Shown here: one piece after another, positions 30,176-39,337 of the stretch | Numbering within the stretch: position 1 is the first letter of the stretch | Layout of the letters: every line of letters begins with the position of its first letter | DNA from: Rheinheimera faecalis | GTDB taxonomy: Bacteria > Pseudomonadota > Gammaproteobacteria > Enterobacterales > Alteromonadaceae | NCBI RefSeq assembly: GCF_021290965.1 | Contig: NZ_JAJOYT010000005.1 | Location: 358,177-422,176, forward strand | Length of the DNA stretch: 64,000 bases | Reading direction: 5' to 3' | Translations under genes and position numbers: made by a program | The notes under the pieces: generated by a model | What the model was told of the DNA's origin: nothing | Databases searched by the model: none | What the model saw: the letters and a program-made list of their open reading frames with translations, nothing else

Positions 30176-30469
30176 CTATAGCTCGAAGAAATGCTTCAAG
30201 GGCTCCATCTGTTGATGCAGTAATCTGATGACAAAAATATCTTTTTCACGTTTTCGGTAAAAGATGGCGTGCCGTTGGTGATCATGCCGACGTACCCCAG
30301 AAGCTATTTCCGGACAGTCATGTCCCATAAGCGGAGAGCTGTAAAGAAAGTGAAAGGTTTTTTCCAGTTGGCTGGTGTATATGTCTGCCTGACGAACACC
30401 AAAGTTAAGCAATGTATATTCATAGATAGCCGTGAAGTCTTCCACAGCTAGCTTAGACAGTTTATACAT
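30176..30469 (-). CDS. parE: ParE-family toxin
   Basis: 97 residues, the size of RelE/ParE toxins. The N-terminus YKLSKLAVEDFTAIYEYT and the mid-segment SSPLMGHDCPEIASGVRRHDH, then HAIFYRKREKDIFVIRLLHQQM, match ParE. Relatives poison DNA gyrase. The start codon lies inside the end of the antitoxin gene (8-bp overlap), the usual antitoxin-first order. No second copy is visible in the window. Confidence 0.9.
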   Translation of the reverse strand: MYKLSKLAVEDFTAIYEYTLLNFGVRQADIYTSQLEKTFHFLYSSPLMGHDCPEIASGVRRHDHQRHAIFYRKREKDIFVIRLLHQQMEPLKHFFEL

Positions 30470-30704
30470 TGTGTTTCCGTTTTAGCTCAGCAGCTATGTC
30501 TTGCAGACTCAGATCACTTTCTCCGCTCTTCTCACCAGCTTCAACAGCATTTCTGAGTGCCGTTGTCTGATTTTCTTGTTGTTCCAGCAAGCGTAAGGCT
30601 GAACGAACTACTTCACTGGTTGACCCATATCGTCCAGATTCAATCAGTTTGCCTACAAACTCATCCAGTTGAGAACCTATAGTAATGCTCGTTGTTCTGG
30701 CCAT
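30462..30704 (-). CDS. parD: ParD-family antitoxin
   Basis: 80 residues. The N-terminal ribbon-helix-helix DNA-binding part reads RTTSITIGSQLDEFV, then SGRYGSTSEVVRSALRLLE near residues 24-42, which is very typical of ParD. The charged C-terminal half should wrap the toxin. It is the promoter-proximal gene of the pair, and a clear palindromic operator lies 14 bp upstream of its start, supporting autoregulation. Confidence 0.92.
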   Translation of the reverse strand: MARTTSITIGSQLDEFVGKLIESGRYGSTSEVVRSALRLLEQQENQTTALRNAVEAGEKSGESDLSLQDIAAELKRKHNV

Positions 30705-30717
30705 TAGTAATTACCAC

Positions 30718-30736
30718 TGTGTTAATAGATAACACA
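30718..30736. promoter_or_regulatory. Likely ParD operator
   Basis: TGTGTTA and TAACACA are perfect inverted half-sites separated by 5 bp (ATAGA), 14 bp upstream of the parD ATG and in the expected promoter region. Ribbon-helix-helix antitoxins bind such sites with their toxins. Confidence 0.65.
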
Positions 30737-30876
30737 AGCCTAGCACTGCGAGAGGTTGGCATCAAGTTACGAGTTTTATTCCTGAACGAATGTGAGCAGG
30801 ATAGGGCGATCTCTCTTTTTGACAAAACGGCATTCGTGGTCCCTTTGCTATTTTTTATCGAGGTAGATCACACGCC

Positions 30877-31593
30877 TTAGTTCCCGCGAACCAAGCTTTT
30901 TAACCACTTCCACCCTGTACAAACAATTTGCTTCAAATTGACAGGAATTAACACCAGCAAGGCGCTGCCTTGTGAGAAGTTAGGGTTGAGCTGGCAGTAA
31001 AAGGCAATTTCTGCTTTGCTGCTGGCTTTTAAACTTTGTACTTCGTCGTCACTGTAATTGGTGGAGCGGCCTACGGTTTTTAAGCAGGCGAGGTTCTGCC
31101 ATTGGCTGGGTTCTGCGTCTGGTACTAAGGCCTGATACAGCTGAATTTCGTTTTCTGTCATGGCAGGGTTGGGGTAAATAAAGGCGACTTTTTTACCCAT
31201 GGCGCGGTACATAGCCGGGCTTAGCATGGTGTCGAGGTAATACAGGTTGTGATTGATATGGCTTAGCCAGGTTTTAAGCGCCCATAAAAATGAAAATGCA
31301 AAAGTGTTGTTATTGCCTCTGTAGCTGCCCAGAAAAGCGGCCGATGCGCCCATCACTATGCTGTTATCAGTGTTTTTGCGAAAGGTAAGTAAGCAGTAGC
31401 CAACCAGTTGATCCTGCTGATAAAACAGCCTTACACAACGCTGATAGAAAACCGGGTTATTAAAGTAATGCTGAAAATAAGCCTGGCTATCCACGCCTTT
31501 AAAGCTGCTGGCAATCAGACTAGTGATCTGGCTTGTTTCCTGTTCATTCAGCCAGTTTTTAGTGTTTACTTTGTCAATCTGGTAATGCTTCAT
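30877..31593 (-). CDS. GNAT-like protein of unknown function
   Basis: 238 residues. Residues about 20-110 have a GNAT-like layout: ITSLIASSFKGVDSQAYF, then VRLFYQQDQLVGYCLLTFRK as central strands, and AAFLGSYRGNNNTFAFSFLW, where the acetyl-CoA loop would be (RGNNNT rather than the usual Q/RxxGxG/A). The second half (MLSPAMYRAMGKKVAFIYPNP) is less typical. The C-terminus has a Trp/Lys stretch (GWKWLKSLV). Acetyltransferase activity is therefore uncertain. The gene is monocistronic, ending 173 bp upstream of parD. No strong ribosome-binding site is seen. Confidence 0.6.
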   Translation of the reverse strand: MKHYQIDKVNTKNWLNEQETSQITSLIASSFKGVDSQAYFQHYFNNPVFYQRCVRLFYQQDQLVGYCLLTFRKNTDNSIVMGASAAFLGSYRGNNNTFAFSFLWALKTWLSHINHNLYYLDTMLSPAMYRAMGKKVAFIYPNPAMTENEIQLYQALVPDAEPSQWQNLACLKTVGRSTNYSDDEVQSLKASSKAEIAFYCQLNPNFSQGSALLVLIPVNLKQIVCTGWKWLKSLVRGN

Positions 31594-31880
31594 GCCGCTT
31601 TATACCGCTGCCCGCAGTGAAAACCACAACATAACAAAGCTGGCTGGAAAGTACGAGCTTGCTTTGGTTTATCCCTGAGTGTTTCTAGCTGCATTTTACA
31701 AAGACATGCAATATCTACTGTTTTAACCTAAAACAATGGAAGTTATCGAAGCTAAACCAAAACTTGTGCGGCACAGAGTTTTCTACAAAAAATGCTTATC
31801 CGGCTGATTTTTCTGGTAAACCTTTTATGTCGAATTGACGTAAACTAAGTTCACTTAGCCAGAAGAGTAATTAATCTGCG

Positions 31881-32966
31881 ATGCGTTATATCAACACCCC
31901 CAACTATGATCATAAGCAAAACGACAAAATTGGTATTTTGCTGACCAATTTAGGCACACCTGATGAGCCAACTCCTAAAGCGCTGAAGCGTTATTTGAAG
32001 CAGTTTTTATCTGACCCAAGAGTGGTGGAAGTACCACGTTTATTGTGGTGGCTGATTTTAAATTGCGTGATATTGCAATTCCGGCCACGCCGCTCGGCCA
32101 AAGCTTATGCCACAGTTTTTACCGATCAGGGCTCGCCGCTTCTGTTTAATACTCAGGCGCAAAGCGATGCTATTGCTGCGCAGTTGCAGCAACAAGGCAT
32201 GCATGATGTGGTAGTCGATTTTGCGATGCGTTATGGCAACCCAAGTTTTGATACTGTGCTGGATAAAATGTTTGCGCAGGGCGTGCGTAAGTTGCTGGTA
32301 TTGCCTTTGTATCCACAGTATTCGGGCTCTACTTCAGCTTCGACTTTCGATGAGCTGGCCACTAACTTTATGCGTCGGCGCTGGTTACCTGATTTACGTT
32401 TTATCTCGCATTATCCTGACTACGCCCCTTTTATTCGTGCCGCTGCGGAAAAAATTCGCCAGCACTGGCAACAACATGGTCAGGCCGAAAAACTGATTTT
32501 GTCTTACCACGGCATTCCAAAACGTTATTTACTCAATGGCGACCCTTATCACTGTGAATGCTATAAAACCTCGCGCTTAATTGCTGAGGAGTTGGGGCTG
32601 ACGAAAGAGCAGTATCTCACCACTTTCCAGTCGCGTTTTGGCCGCGAAGAGTGGTTAAAACCTTACACAGATGAAACCTTAAAGGCGTTGCCAGCTCAGG
32701 GCGTAAAAAGCGTTCAGGTGTTTTGCCCTGGCTTTGCTGCTGATTGCCTTGAAACTATTGAAGAAATTGGCGAAGAAAATAAAGAGTATTTCCTGCATGC
32801 CGGTGGCGAACGTTACGAATACATCACAGCATTAAACGCCGAACCTGCGCATATCGACGCTTTATGTCAGTTGATTAAAAATAATCTGCAAGGCTGGCAA
32901 GTAGAGGCTGATGCGGAGCGTGCTATTCGAGCTGATGAGTTGCGGGTGGAGAAGTATCCGGGGTAG
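31881..32966 (+). CDS. hemH: Ferrochelatase
   Basis: 361 residues, within the normal range. It inserts iron into protoporphyrin IX as the last step of haem synthesis. Family markers are GILLTNLGTPDEPT near residue 18, LVLPLYPQYSGSTSAS near 140-155, the catalytic-histidine segment SYHGIPKRY near 208-216, TFQSRFGREEWLKP near 250, and CPGFAADCLETIEEI near 282-296. CHCECYKT-like cysteines (YHCECYKT) occur after the active site. The interval 31594-31880 upstream shows no other gene. A GC-rich hairpin follows the stop. Confidence 0.95.
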   Translation: MRYINTPNYDHKQNDKIGILLTNLGTPDEPTPKALKRYLKQFLSDPRVVEVPRLLWWLILNCVILQFRPRRSAKAYATVFTDQGSPLLFNTQAQSDAIAAQLQQQGMHDVVVDFAMRYGNPSFDTVLDKMFAQGVRKLLVLPLYPQYSGSTSASTFDELATNFMRRRWLPDLRFISHYPDYAPFIRAAAEKIRQHWQQHGQAEKLILSYHGIPKRYLLNGDPYHCECYKTSRLIAEELGLTKEQYLTTFQSRFGREEWLKPYTDETLKALPAQGVKSVQVFCPGFAADCLETIEEIGEENKEYFLHAGGERYEYITALNAEPAHIDALCQLIKNNLQGWQVEADAERAIRADELRVEKYPG

Positions 32967-32980
32967 GTTAAGTATATGAG

Positions 32981-33002
32981 GGGCCACGTTAAAAAGTGGC
33001 CC
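32981..33002 (+). terminator. Possible hairpin terminator of hemH
   Basis: GGGCCAC and GTGGCCC form a 7-bp stem with an 8-nt A-rich loop 14 nt after the hemH stop, but no T-run follows. It lies between convergent genes. Confidence 0.4.
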
Positions 33003-33008
33003 TAACCC

Positions 33009-33665
33009 TTACACCATGTACTTTTTCATTTCTTTGACATGTTTTGTCATCGAGTTCACCATAGTGTCGTAGTCAGCCTGACGTTGGGTCATAATGTCAG
33101 GCGTAAAACTACCCTTCGGTGGTGTTTTATACAATTCCCTTTCTATATCATCCGGTCGCTCAGCTACAGATGAATTGTGAAAATATCTCGGGTGCAATTT
33201 GTTGTTGTAACTTTTTATTTGTTCAATGATTTCCTCTTTTGACAAACCCGTTTCGATTGCGCGCTCGTAAATTTCAATACGATCATTGGCCTGTTTATCT
33301 ATTTCTTTTTCGTAGTTAAGCCAGGTTTGATAGTCCAAAACCTTATTGTCCGTTGGCCAGCGTGGCGGCGATGCTGTAAAGTCAATTTTTTGTCCTCCTC
33401 GTCCATACACCATCTCCTCCAAAGCACTTGCAGGTTGTGGTGGTATTCTGTGTGAAGTTGAACCAAAAACATCAGGAATTCGAATGTCTTTTGCAGAGGC
33501 TCCTGATTGCGAAGATCGTATCGCTTCATCAGACAATTTCACTATTGAGCTCGGAGTTTCCTCAGTTTTTTGTTCTGGCGTCTTTTCATATGTATTCTGA
33601 ATTATGCCATTTGAAAATTTCTCAACTGAGTTGTTAGGTGCTATTCCGCCCAAAATGTTCATCAT
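33009..33665 (-). CDS. Hypothetical protein, hydrophilic, Pro/Ser-rich N-terminus
   Basis: 218 residues, or 217 if the second ATG (33662) is used; the AGGAG site is spaced better for the second. No family recognised. Residues about 1-110 are polar and probably disordered (KTPEQKTEETPSSIVKLSDE). Residues about 115-160 are predicted helical (TWLNYEKEIDKQANDRIEIYERAIETG in short pieces), and the end is Met/Lys-rich (MTKHVKEMKKYMV). The layout, with no signal peptide and a KLSDEA motif, recalls small proteins with a LDSxA/flagellar-type N-terminal disordered stretch, but that is weak. Clear start site and length support a real gene. Confidence 0.65.
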   Translation of the reverse strand: MMNILGGIAPNNSVEKFSNGIIQNTYEKTPEQKTEETPSSIVKLSDEAIRSSQSGASAKDIRIPDVFGSTSHRIPPQPASALEEMVYGRGGQKIDFTASPPRWPTDNKVLDYQTWLNYEKEIDKQANDRIEIYERAIETGLSKEEIIEQIKSYNNKLHPRYFHNSSVAERPDDIERELYKTPPKGSFTPDIMTQRQADYDTMVNSMTKHVKEMKKYMV

Positions 33666-34068
33666 CAGCTCCTTTTTAAAATAGTGCTGATTTAAAGCAA
33701 TCTTTGTACCCTTTATTCTTTGTTTTACAAATGTTCACATTTGAAGCGTCGATTGGGCTTCCCCTAAAGCACTTGCCACTCCAGAGGTATGGCAGGGCAG
33801 CATGTGATCAAGCAACCTGTCGGAATGCTCATCTTGCCCAAAACATCTCCTGATACTCGCCAGCCCGCATATTCAGTACCGTTTTTCAAACGCTTCGGAA
33901 GGAGGAGACTGGCCAATGCCAATAACAGTAAAGCACTGTCGTTTTGCCAGATTATCCACGTAATCAGTCGCAGCTTTTAGATGAGCAGTGGCTCTAAGCA
34001 CTGGCAGAACTGTATAGTGTTGCGGAATCAGATATGATGGTTTTACGACATCTTGTTTGAACAATGCC
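33666..34068. other. Gene-poor interval upstream of the AraC-type regulator
   Basis: About 400 bp with no convincing gene. Short open stretches exist on both strands (for example 33873-34070 minus), but none has a ribosome-binding site or a recognisable family. A decayed gene is possible. The promoter of the AraC-type regulator should lie near the right end. Confidence 0.4.
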
Positions 34069-34971
34069 ATGCATATTGAACTGAGTTCCCCATTGTCACT
34101 GGATCAGCAAGTTCCAGGTACTTTGTTATTCTCCAATGTTCATCAGGCTGATAAAGGCTTGTTGGCGCAGATATTTCACCGTCACCAGCAACAGAATTCT
34201 CTTCTTATCCCTGCAGTACCAGAACCTCTGTTGGTATGGGTGGTTTCAGGTGAAGCCAGAGTCGGAGAGAGGGAATTGGATGGAGAATGGCACTTCAGCC
34301 AGGCCAAAAAGGGAGACTTCTTTTTAACCTGCAGCAGCACTCCTTCCGAATTATGCTGGCAAAGTACAGCAACAGATGCCTTTATCGTGATGCATTTGTA
34401 TTTGAGTTTACCTCTGCTGCAAAGCGCTTTTTTTGATCTTTATGGCCACAGCGCTAAAGACATAGGTTTGAAGGAGCTGTCAGCGCAACAAGATCCAACA
34501 CTGAGTTTTTATCTGAGACAAATTCAGACGGAACTGATGCAAAACAAAAGCAGCCAACTTATGATGCAAGGCCTGGGGCAAAGTCTGACAGTTTATTTGC
34601 TGCGCCATTATGGCAGCGACAAAAACAGAACTGTATTCAAAGGAGGCCTTCCAGCTTTTAAATTGCAAAAAGTACTGAGGCTGTTAGAACAACAGCTGGC
34701 AGAACCTTTTCAGCTGTCCGCTTTAGCTCAGGTTGCTGAACTCACTGAGGCTCATTTTTGCCGGGCATTCAAAAAATCCACAGGTGTATCGCCTTCTCAG
34801 TATCAAATTCGGTTGCGTATTGAGTTAGCACAACGACTCTTAAGACAAAGCAACGATCCTGTTATCGATATAGCCTTACAGGTCGGTTATCAAAACCCTA
34901 GCCACTTCAGTCAGTTGTTTAAACGTGAAGTCGGAGTAACTCCAATCCAGTACAGAAATGGCCCCTTATAA
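34069..34971 (+). CDS. AraC-family transcriptional regulator
   Basis: 300 residues from the ATG at 34069; a TTG at 34057 could also serve. Neither has a clear ribosome-binding site. Residues about 1-160 form a cupin-like sensor (SLLIPAVPEPLLVWVVSGEARVGE, then KKGDFFLTC). The C-terminal double helix-turn-helix is typical: FQLSALAQVAELTEAHFCRAFKK and later DIALQVGYQNPSHFSQLFKREVGVTP. It lies 144 bp upstream of an SDR gene on the same strand, its likely target. Confidence 0.85.
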   Translation: MHIELSSPLSLDQQVPGTLLFSNVHQADKGLLAQIFHRHQQQNSLLIPAVPEPLLVWVVSGEARVGERELDGEWHFSQAKKGDFFLTCSSTPSELCWQSTATDAFIVMHLYLSLPLLQSAFFDLYGHSAKDIGLKELSAQQDPTLSFYLRQIQTELMQNKSSQLMMQGLGQSLTVYLLRHYGSDKNRTVFKGGLPAFKLQKVLRLLEQQLAEPFQLSALAQVAELTEAHFCRAFKKSTGVSPSQYQIRLRIELAQRLLRQSNDPVIDIALQVGYQNPSHFSQLFKREVGVTPIQYRNGPL

Positions 34972-35115
34972 TCACTGAAAAACTCACTGCATAGCAAAAT
35001 CACAACAGTCTGCTCAAAAGCGCAGCGGCGGCTTGCCTGTATCACTGTCACTATCAGCACACGCTAAAACATCAGGGTTTTAGTGAATCAAAAATTGCTG
35101 AAACAGAGGTGATCT

Positions 35116-35862
35116 ATGAGTATTCAACACAAAGTCGCATTAATTACAGGTGCATCCAGCGGTATTGGTAAAGCCACAGCCTTAAAACTGGCGCAAGCTG
35201 GTGTCAAAGTTGGGTTAGCTGCAAGGCGCAGTCAGCAACTGGAAGAACTGGCTGCTCAGATCCGTCATGCGGGTGGAGAAGCCCTGGTTCTGACCATGGA
35301 TGTTACGGATCCTGACTCTGTGCAAACCGGAGTAGAGTTACTGGCCAGTACTTATGGCTCAATCGACATAGCGTTTAATAACGCAGGTTTGATGCCAATT
35401 TCAGACGTTGAACAGTTAAAGACGCTCGAATGGCAACAGATGCTGGATGTGAATGTGCAGGGACTGCTCAATACCACTGCAGCCGTTTTACCTTATATGC
35501 AACGTCAGGGCAGCGGACATATAGTGAACACCTCTTCCATTGCCGGGCGTAAGGTGTTTCCTGGCCTGAGTGTGTATTGCGCCACTAAACATGCGGTGAC
35601 CGCTTTCTCTGAAGGCTTAAGACTGGAAGTTGCACCTAAACACAACGTCCGGGTGACCTGCATTCAGCCCGGAGCTGTCGAATCTGAATTGTTTGAACAT
35701 ATTTCAGATGAAAACTACCGCCAGCAAATGGAAGGTTTAAAGCAACAAATGACCTTTCTGAAGGCAGAAGATATTGCCAACACTGTGCTTTTTGCCCTCC
35801 AGGCCCCTGCGCATGTCAACGTAGCCGAAATTTTCGTGCTGCCAACCAATCAACCCTGGTAA
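35116..35862 (+). CDS. Short-chain dehydrogenase/reductase
   Basis: 248-residue classical SDR. The cofactor loop TGASSGIG is at residues 11-18, NNAG at 88-91, catalytic Ser at 140/141, and YxxxK as Y154/K158. AARRSQ near residues 35-40 (Arg after the second strand) suggests NADP(H). FPGLSVYCATKHAV and IQPGAVESELF are conserved family surroundings. The substrate is unknown. An AGAGGTGAT site precedes the ATG, and a strong terminator follows, so it ends its own transcript. Confidence 0.9.
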   Translation: MSIQHKVALITGASSGIGKATALKLAQAGVKVGLAARRSQQLEELAAQIRHAGGEALVLTMDVTDPDSVQTGVELLASTYGSIDIAFNNAGLMPISDVEQLKTLEWQQMLDVNVQGLLNTTAAVLPYMQRQGSGHIVNTSSIAGRKVFPGLSVYCATKHAVTAFSEGLRLEVAPKHNVRVTCIQPGAVESELFEHISDENYRQQMEGLKQQMTFLKAEDIANTVLFALQAPAHVNVAEIFVLPTNQPW

Positions 35863-35868
35863 GTCAAC

Positions 35869-35897
35869 ACAGCCTGCATTTGCAGGCTGTTTCTTTT
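35869..35897 (+). terminator. Rho-independent terminator of the SDR gene
   Basis: A 10-bp perfect stem (ACAGCCTGCA / TGCAGGCTGT) with a tiny loop is followed by TTCTTTT. Confidence 0.85.
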
Positions 35898-36159
35898 ACA
35901 TCATCTGGGCTGGTACCAGCCGCATTACTGGCTTTAGCTCGCTTTGGGTGCGGCTTGAGTGTGAGTCGCTGACAGTGTAGAGAATCATCTGATGTATCTG
36001 AAATTCAGATGGTTTGTATTGAATAATATAGGCTACAAAAATATATGGCCGGTGTTTACACTTTGACTTATGCCGTTCAGATAAAGCCTTTGCCTGACAC
36101 TGAACTACGGATAACCAGCTATGTATTGAGTCACTACAAACACTATTAAGGAATTGAAC

Positions 36160-37113
36160 ATGAGCACTACTATACGTTTTCACCAATATGGCTCTGCCGA
36201 TGTGCTGAAGATTGAAGATGAACAGGTTGGCATTCCCGGCTCAGGTCAGGTACGCCTGCGCCAGGAGGCCATTGGCGTGAATTTCATCGATACATTATTT
36301 CGCCAGGGCGTTTTCTCTGTCCCTCTGCCGTCTGTGGCTGGTGTTGAAGGCGCTGGCATCATCGAAGCTATAGGCCCTGATGTGGATAATTTCATGGTCG
36401 GGGATCGGGTCGCCTATTTTCTGAGCCCAGGTAGTTATGCCGAAGTTCGTCTTATTAAGGCTACCGACTTAATCAAGGTACCGGACGATCTGACTTCAGA
36501 ACAAGTGGTTACTGTTCTGACCAAAGGCTTAACGGCTTGGGCTGCACTTAATGGCTTTTATTCGTTAAAAGCGGGAGAAACAGTGCTGGTCCAAGGCGCT
36601 TCGGGTGGCGTCGGATTGCTTATTGCACGTTGGGCCAAAGCACTTGGAGCCACAGTGATAGGCACAGCGGGCTCGGAAACGAAACGTGTTGCACTTGCCG
36701 GTTCTATTGACCATGCCTTACTGTCTGACGACCCGGATCTTGACACACAGATCCGTACTATTGCACCAGGTGGCGTAGATGTGGTTTACGAACTGGTTGG
36801 CCAAGCGACTTTTGCGACATCAGCACAGGTGGTTCGGGATGGCGGAACTATAGTGATGATCGGGGCGGCATCAGGCCAGCCGTCCATCGATCAACAGCAG
36901 TTGGCAGCAAGGAGAGTGAAGATGACCAGCGGTCCAATGGCGCAACACGTTCAGGCGTCTCTCCCTCAAGTGACAAAAGCGGTTTTTGACGCTTACCGCC
37001 GCGGTGTGTTTGGACAGCTGGAGGTCACACGTTATCCATTGACGCAGGCCGCCGCTGCACATGATGATATTGCGTCACGGCGTAAATTCGGCACGCAGAT
37101 CCTTATTCCGTAA
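36160..37113 (+). CDS. Quinone oxidoreductase-like MDR protein
   Basis: 317 residues from the ATG at 36160 (AAGGA 7 nt upstream); a TTG six bases earlier is also open. It is a zinc-less medium-chain reductase of the Qor type: GVNFIDTLFRQGVF near residue 45, GVEGAGIIEAIG near 70, TVLVQGASGGVGLLIARWAKALG near 145-166 for NADPH binding, and the closing ASRRKFGTQILI. It probably reduces quinones or enones with NADPH. It is convergent with a LysR gene; nothing is seen in the 37114-37288 gap. Confidence 0.88.
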   Translation: MSTTIRFHQYGSADVLKIEDEQVGIPGSGQVRLRQEAIGVNFIDTLFRQGVFSVPLPSVAGVEGAGIIEAIGPDVDNFMVGDRVAYFLSPGSYAEVRLIKATDLIKVPDDLTSEQVVTVLTKGLTAWAALNGFYSLKAGETVLVQGASGGVGLLIARWAKALGATVIGTAGSETKRVALAGSIDHALLSDDPDLDTQIRTIAPGGVDVVYELVGQATFATSAQVVRDGGTIVMIGAASGQPSIDQQQLAARRVKMTSGPMAQHVQASLPQVTKAVFDAYRRGVFGQLEVTRYPLTQAAAAHDDIASRRKFGTQILIP

Positions 37114-37288
37114 GCTTCTATTATGAACAGCCTTGCCTTTAGCTGCGAAACGAAGGTCGTTACTGTCTTTGAATACACTCAGACGGAGCGACCTTTATGT
37201 CCAACTGTTCGACCGGATTCACAGTGCTGGGTTGTGAGATATGCGGCCTGCTTTTTAAAAACAGCATCACCAATCGTTGACAACCTGA

Positions 37289-38173
37289 CTACTTTAATTG
37301 GTCGATAAAAGCTCTGCCAGCGGGCCCCGGCGGTGCATCTTTGCGATAGACGACCTGCATGGGCAATCTGGAATATTGGGTTTCATTACCAGCAATCACA
37401 ATCTTTACCAGAGTGCCTTCTGCAATATCGCGTTCTACCAGATGCAATGGCATATGTCCCCAACCAAAACCGGCTTTTAAAAACGCATGTTTTGCCCCCA
37501 GGTCGGCAAGTTTCCAGGTCAAAGGAGATAAGACACCAAAGTTTTTCCCATCGGACAATGAGGTGCGGTCCGTTAGCATGAGCTGAACCTGTTCCGCAAG
37601 TTCCGTTGTGGTGATGGGGTCTTTAATGGCAGCAAGTGGGTGTTCAGCGGAAACGACAGTAACAAAGGCTAATTCAAATAATGGCTCTGATTTTAACTCG
37701 TCAGGTACGTGCGGCAGAGTCCCTATAATCCCAATTCGGCAGGTTCCGTCCAGCACTGGTTTTATCACGCCTCCAAGTGCTTCGACATAGAGCCGCAAAG
37801 GGGTGTGAGGAAAAGCTTCGCGGCAGTATCCCGCTGCGCGAGTCAATCCCTCGAGCGGGAACATCACATCCACTGCAACGGAAATTTCGGGTTCGAGACC
37901 CTCCCGCATCGTGGATGCTCTCGCCTTAAACCCATCCATATTATTGGCTACAGTGCGCGCGTCATGCAGCAAAGCCCTGCCTTGAGCTGTCAATTGCGGG
38001 TAACGTCCAGTTCTATCAAACAAAGTCACACCAAGCTGCAATTCCAGATTTGCCAATGTTTGACTGACAACGGATTGAGCCCGTCTTATTTTCCTGCCGG
38101 CCGCCGAAAAACTACCTTCTTCGGCAGCGGCAATAAATGTTCGGAGCTGATCGAGGGTAACGGCGTCTAACAT
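37289..38173 (-). CDS. LysR-family transcriptional regulator
   Basis: 294 residues. The N-terminal winged helix includes LRTFIAAAEEGSFSAAGRKI, then AQSVVSQTLANLELQLGVTLFDRTGR near residues 32-57. The effector-binding part continues from about residue 90 (EISVAVDVMFPLEG) to the end. No gene is divergent from it: the next gene upstream is on the same strand, so its target is not evident, although the convergent quinone oxidoreductase is close. The 38174-38390 interval holds no recognised feature. Confidence 0.88.
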   Translation of the reverse strand: MLDAVTLDQLRTFIAAAEEGSFSAAGRKIRRAQSVVSQTLANLELQLGVTLFDRTGRYPQLTAQGRALLHDARTVANNMDGFKARASTMREGLEPEISVAVDVMFPLEGLTRAAGYCREAFPHTPLRLYVEALGGVIKPVLDGTCRIGIIGTLPHVPDELKSEPLFELAFVTVVSAEHPLAAIKDPITTTELAEQVQLMLTDRTSLSDGKNFGVLSPLTWKLADLGAKHAFLKAGFGWGHMPLHLVERDIAEGTLVKIVIAGNETQYSRLPMQVVYRKDAPPGPAGRAFIDQLK

Positions 38174-38390
38174 ATGTATCGTCTGTTTCGATGGGTTTAG
38201 CTTGATAATATAGGGAGATTAGAAAGATACAACAAGCAAAATACCGCTTAATTTGCTCTATATCTGCGGCTGAACTGAAGAGGTTCAAAAGCTGTTTACC
38301 ACAGCTAAAGAACCCCTTCGCTACTGTAGCTAAAGACCAGCACAGGGGCTGAAAAATAGTCTCTTTACACCATCATATTCAAAGTAAGTT

Positions 38391-38645
38391 TTACAGCGGA
38401 CGTAAAACCATACCTGCATGATAAAGCACATTATTTATAAATTCACCGTCGGCAGTAAAACCCGTGTCATCCCAATATTCAATGTAGTTACCAGTGATCT
38501 GATAACGTCCCTGATAGGCTTTCTCTTTGGTTCCACGGGCTTCTATATAACGGTTATTCGGCAGAAGCTGGTGACGTATATGCTGATCTTCAGTCACCCA
38601 CATACCCACATAAGGATGTAACTCTTGGTTCATCTGTCCGGCCAT
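38391..38645 (-). CDS. Atu4866-domain protein
   Basis: 84 residues from the ATG at 38645. The frame extends upstream to 38750 but that part overlaps the preceding gene, so the short form is chosen. HPYVGMWVT, RHQLLPNNRYIEARG, YQGRYQITGNYIEY and DDTGFTADGEF...LYHAGMVL match the small Atu4866 family of beta-rich proteins, whose function is unknown. Its ATG shares one base with the upstream stop (TAATG) behind GGAGGG, so the two are translationally coupled. Relatives often lie beside reductases or LysR genes. Confidence 0.82.
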   Translation of the reverse strand: MAGQMNQELHPYVGMWVTEDQHIRHQLLPNNRYIEARGTKEKAYQGRYQITGNYIEYWDDTGFTADGEFINNVLYHAGMVLRPL

Positions 38646-39211
38646 TACTTTCCCTCCTCCATTGCCTGGTAATAAGAGGCAATATCTTCCGGCTTTACCA
38701 CCCATGCATAATTCAGTTCCTGACGAATTTTCCATTCCCCTGCAATGCACTGCCAGCCTAACTGAGAGCGTGCGTTAAAGGCGATAACATCCCCCGATTT
38801 TGGGGTCAAAGTTCCTACAAAACCCAGAGTAGTTGATGCCACTTTATCGCTAATCAATTCACTGTGGCCTTCTGTCAGAGCATGACGGACAGATTCAGCG
38901 TTGGCCTGAAGTCCTTCCCAGTTGGCACCGTAAACAGATGCGTTATCAAACAACTGAGTTTTGCCTGGGGCAAAATTATCCCAAAAAATGCCTGCCGGAT
39001 TGTTCAGATCGTAATAACGAGCCATTTTTTTCGCGAATACAAATTCAGCATCATTTTTCCTTTTTTCCCAGCCCTCCATAATCCAGTGTTTATGCAAGGC
39101 TAAAGGTGCATTCGCTCCTGTTTGAGCACAGGATTTTTCTGCAGCCTGAACCCCTCCTGCAACCAGAGCTGAGCAAAGTACTAAAGAAAGTGTTGTGGCT
39201 AAATAGTTCAT
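38645..39211 (-). CDS. Secreted SnoaL/NTF2-like protein
   Basis: 188 residues with a signal peptide (MNYLATTLSLVLCSALVAGGVQA). The mature part resembles the SnoaL/NTF2-like cone fold: a helical start (LHKHWIMEGWEKR), LNNPAGIFWDNFAPG, then strands DVIAFNARSQLGWQCIAGEWKIRQELNYAW (in segments). The active site cannot be assigned, so it may be enzymatic or ligand-binding. It is transcribed away from a LysR gene and coupled to the Atu4866 gene. An AGGGAAC site precedes the start. Confidence 0.7.
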   Translation of the reverse strand: MNYLATTLSLVLCSALVAGGVQAAEKSCAQTGANAPLALHKHWIMEGWEKRKNDAEFVFAKKMARYYDLNNPAGIFWDNFAPGKTQLFDNASVYGANWEGLQANAESVRHALTEGHSELISDKVASTTLGFVGTLTPKSGDVIAFNARSQLGWQCIAGEWKIRQELNYAWVVKPEDIASYYQAMEEGK

Positions 39212-39337
39212 AAGTTCCCTCGTTTATCTGTAGTGTGGTTGATGTTTTAGAGCTATGTCTCAACTTGCATAAGCAGTATAAAAAAGGGATATTGTTTTCA
39301 GTAGATGGCTATTGGTTTACATATTGGTAAGCAAACG

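Noticed and set aside
33873..34070. Possible 65-residue minus-strand gene
   Set aside because: No ribosome-binding site, no family, and it overlaps the AraC-type start region; probably chance or a relic.
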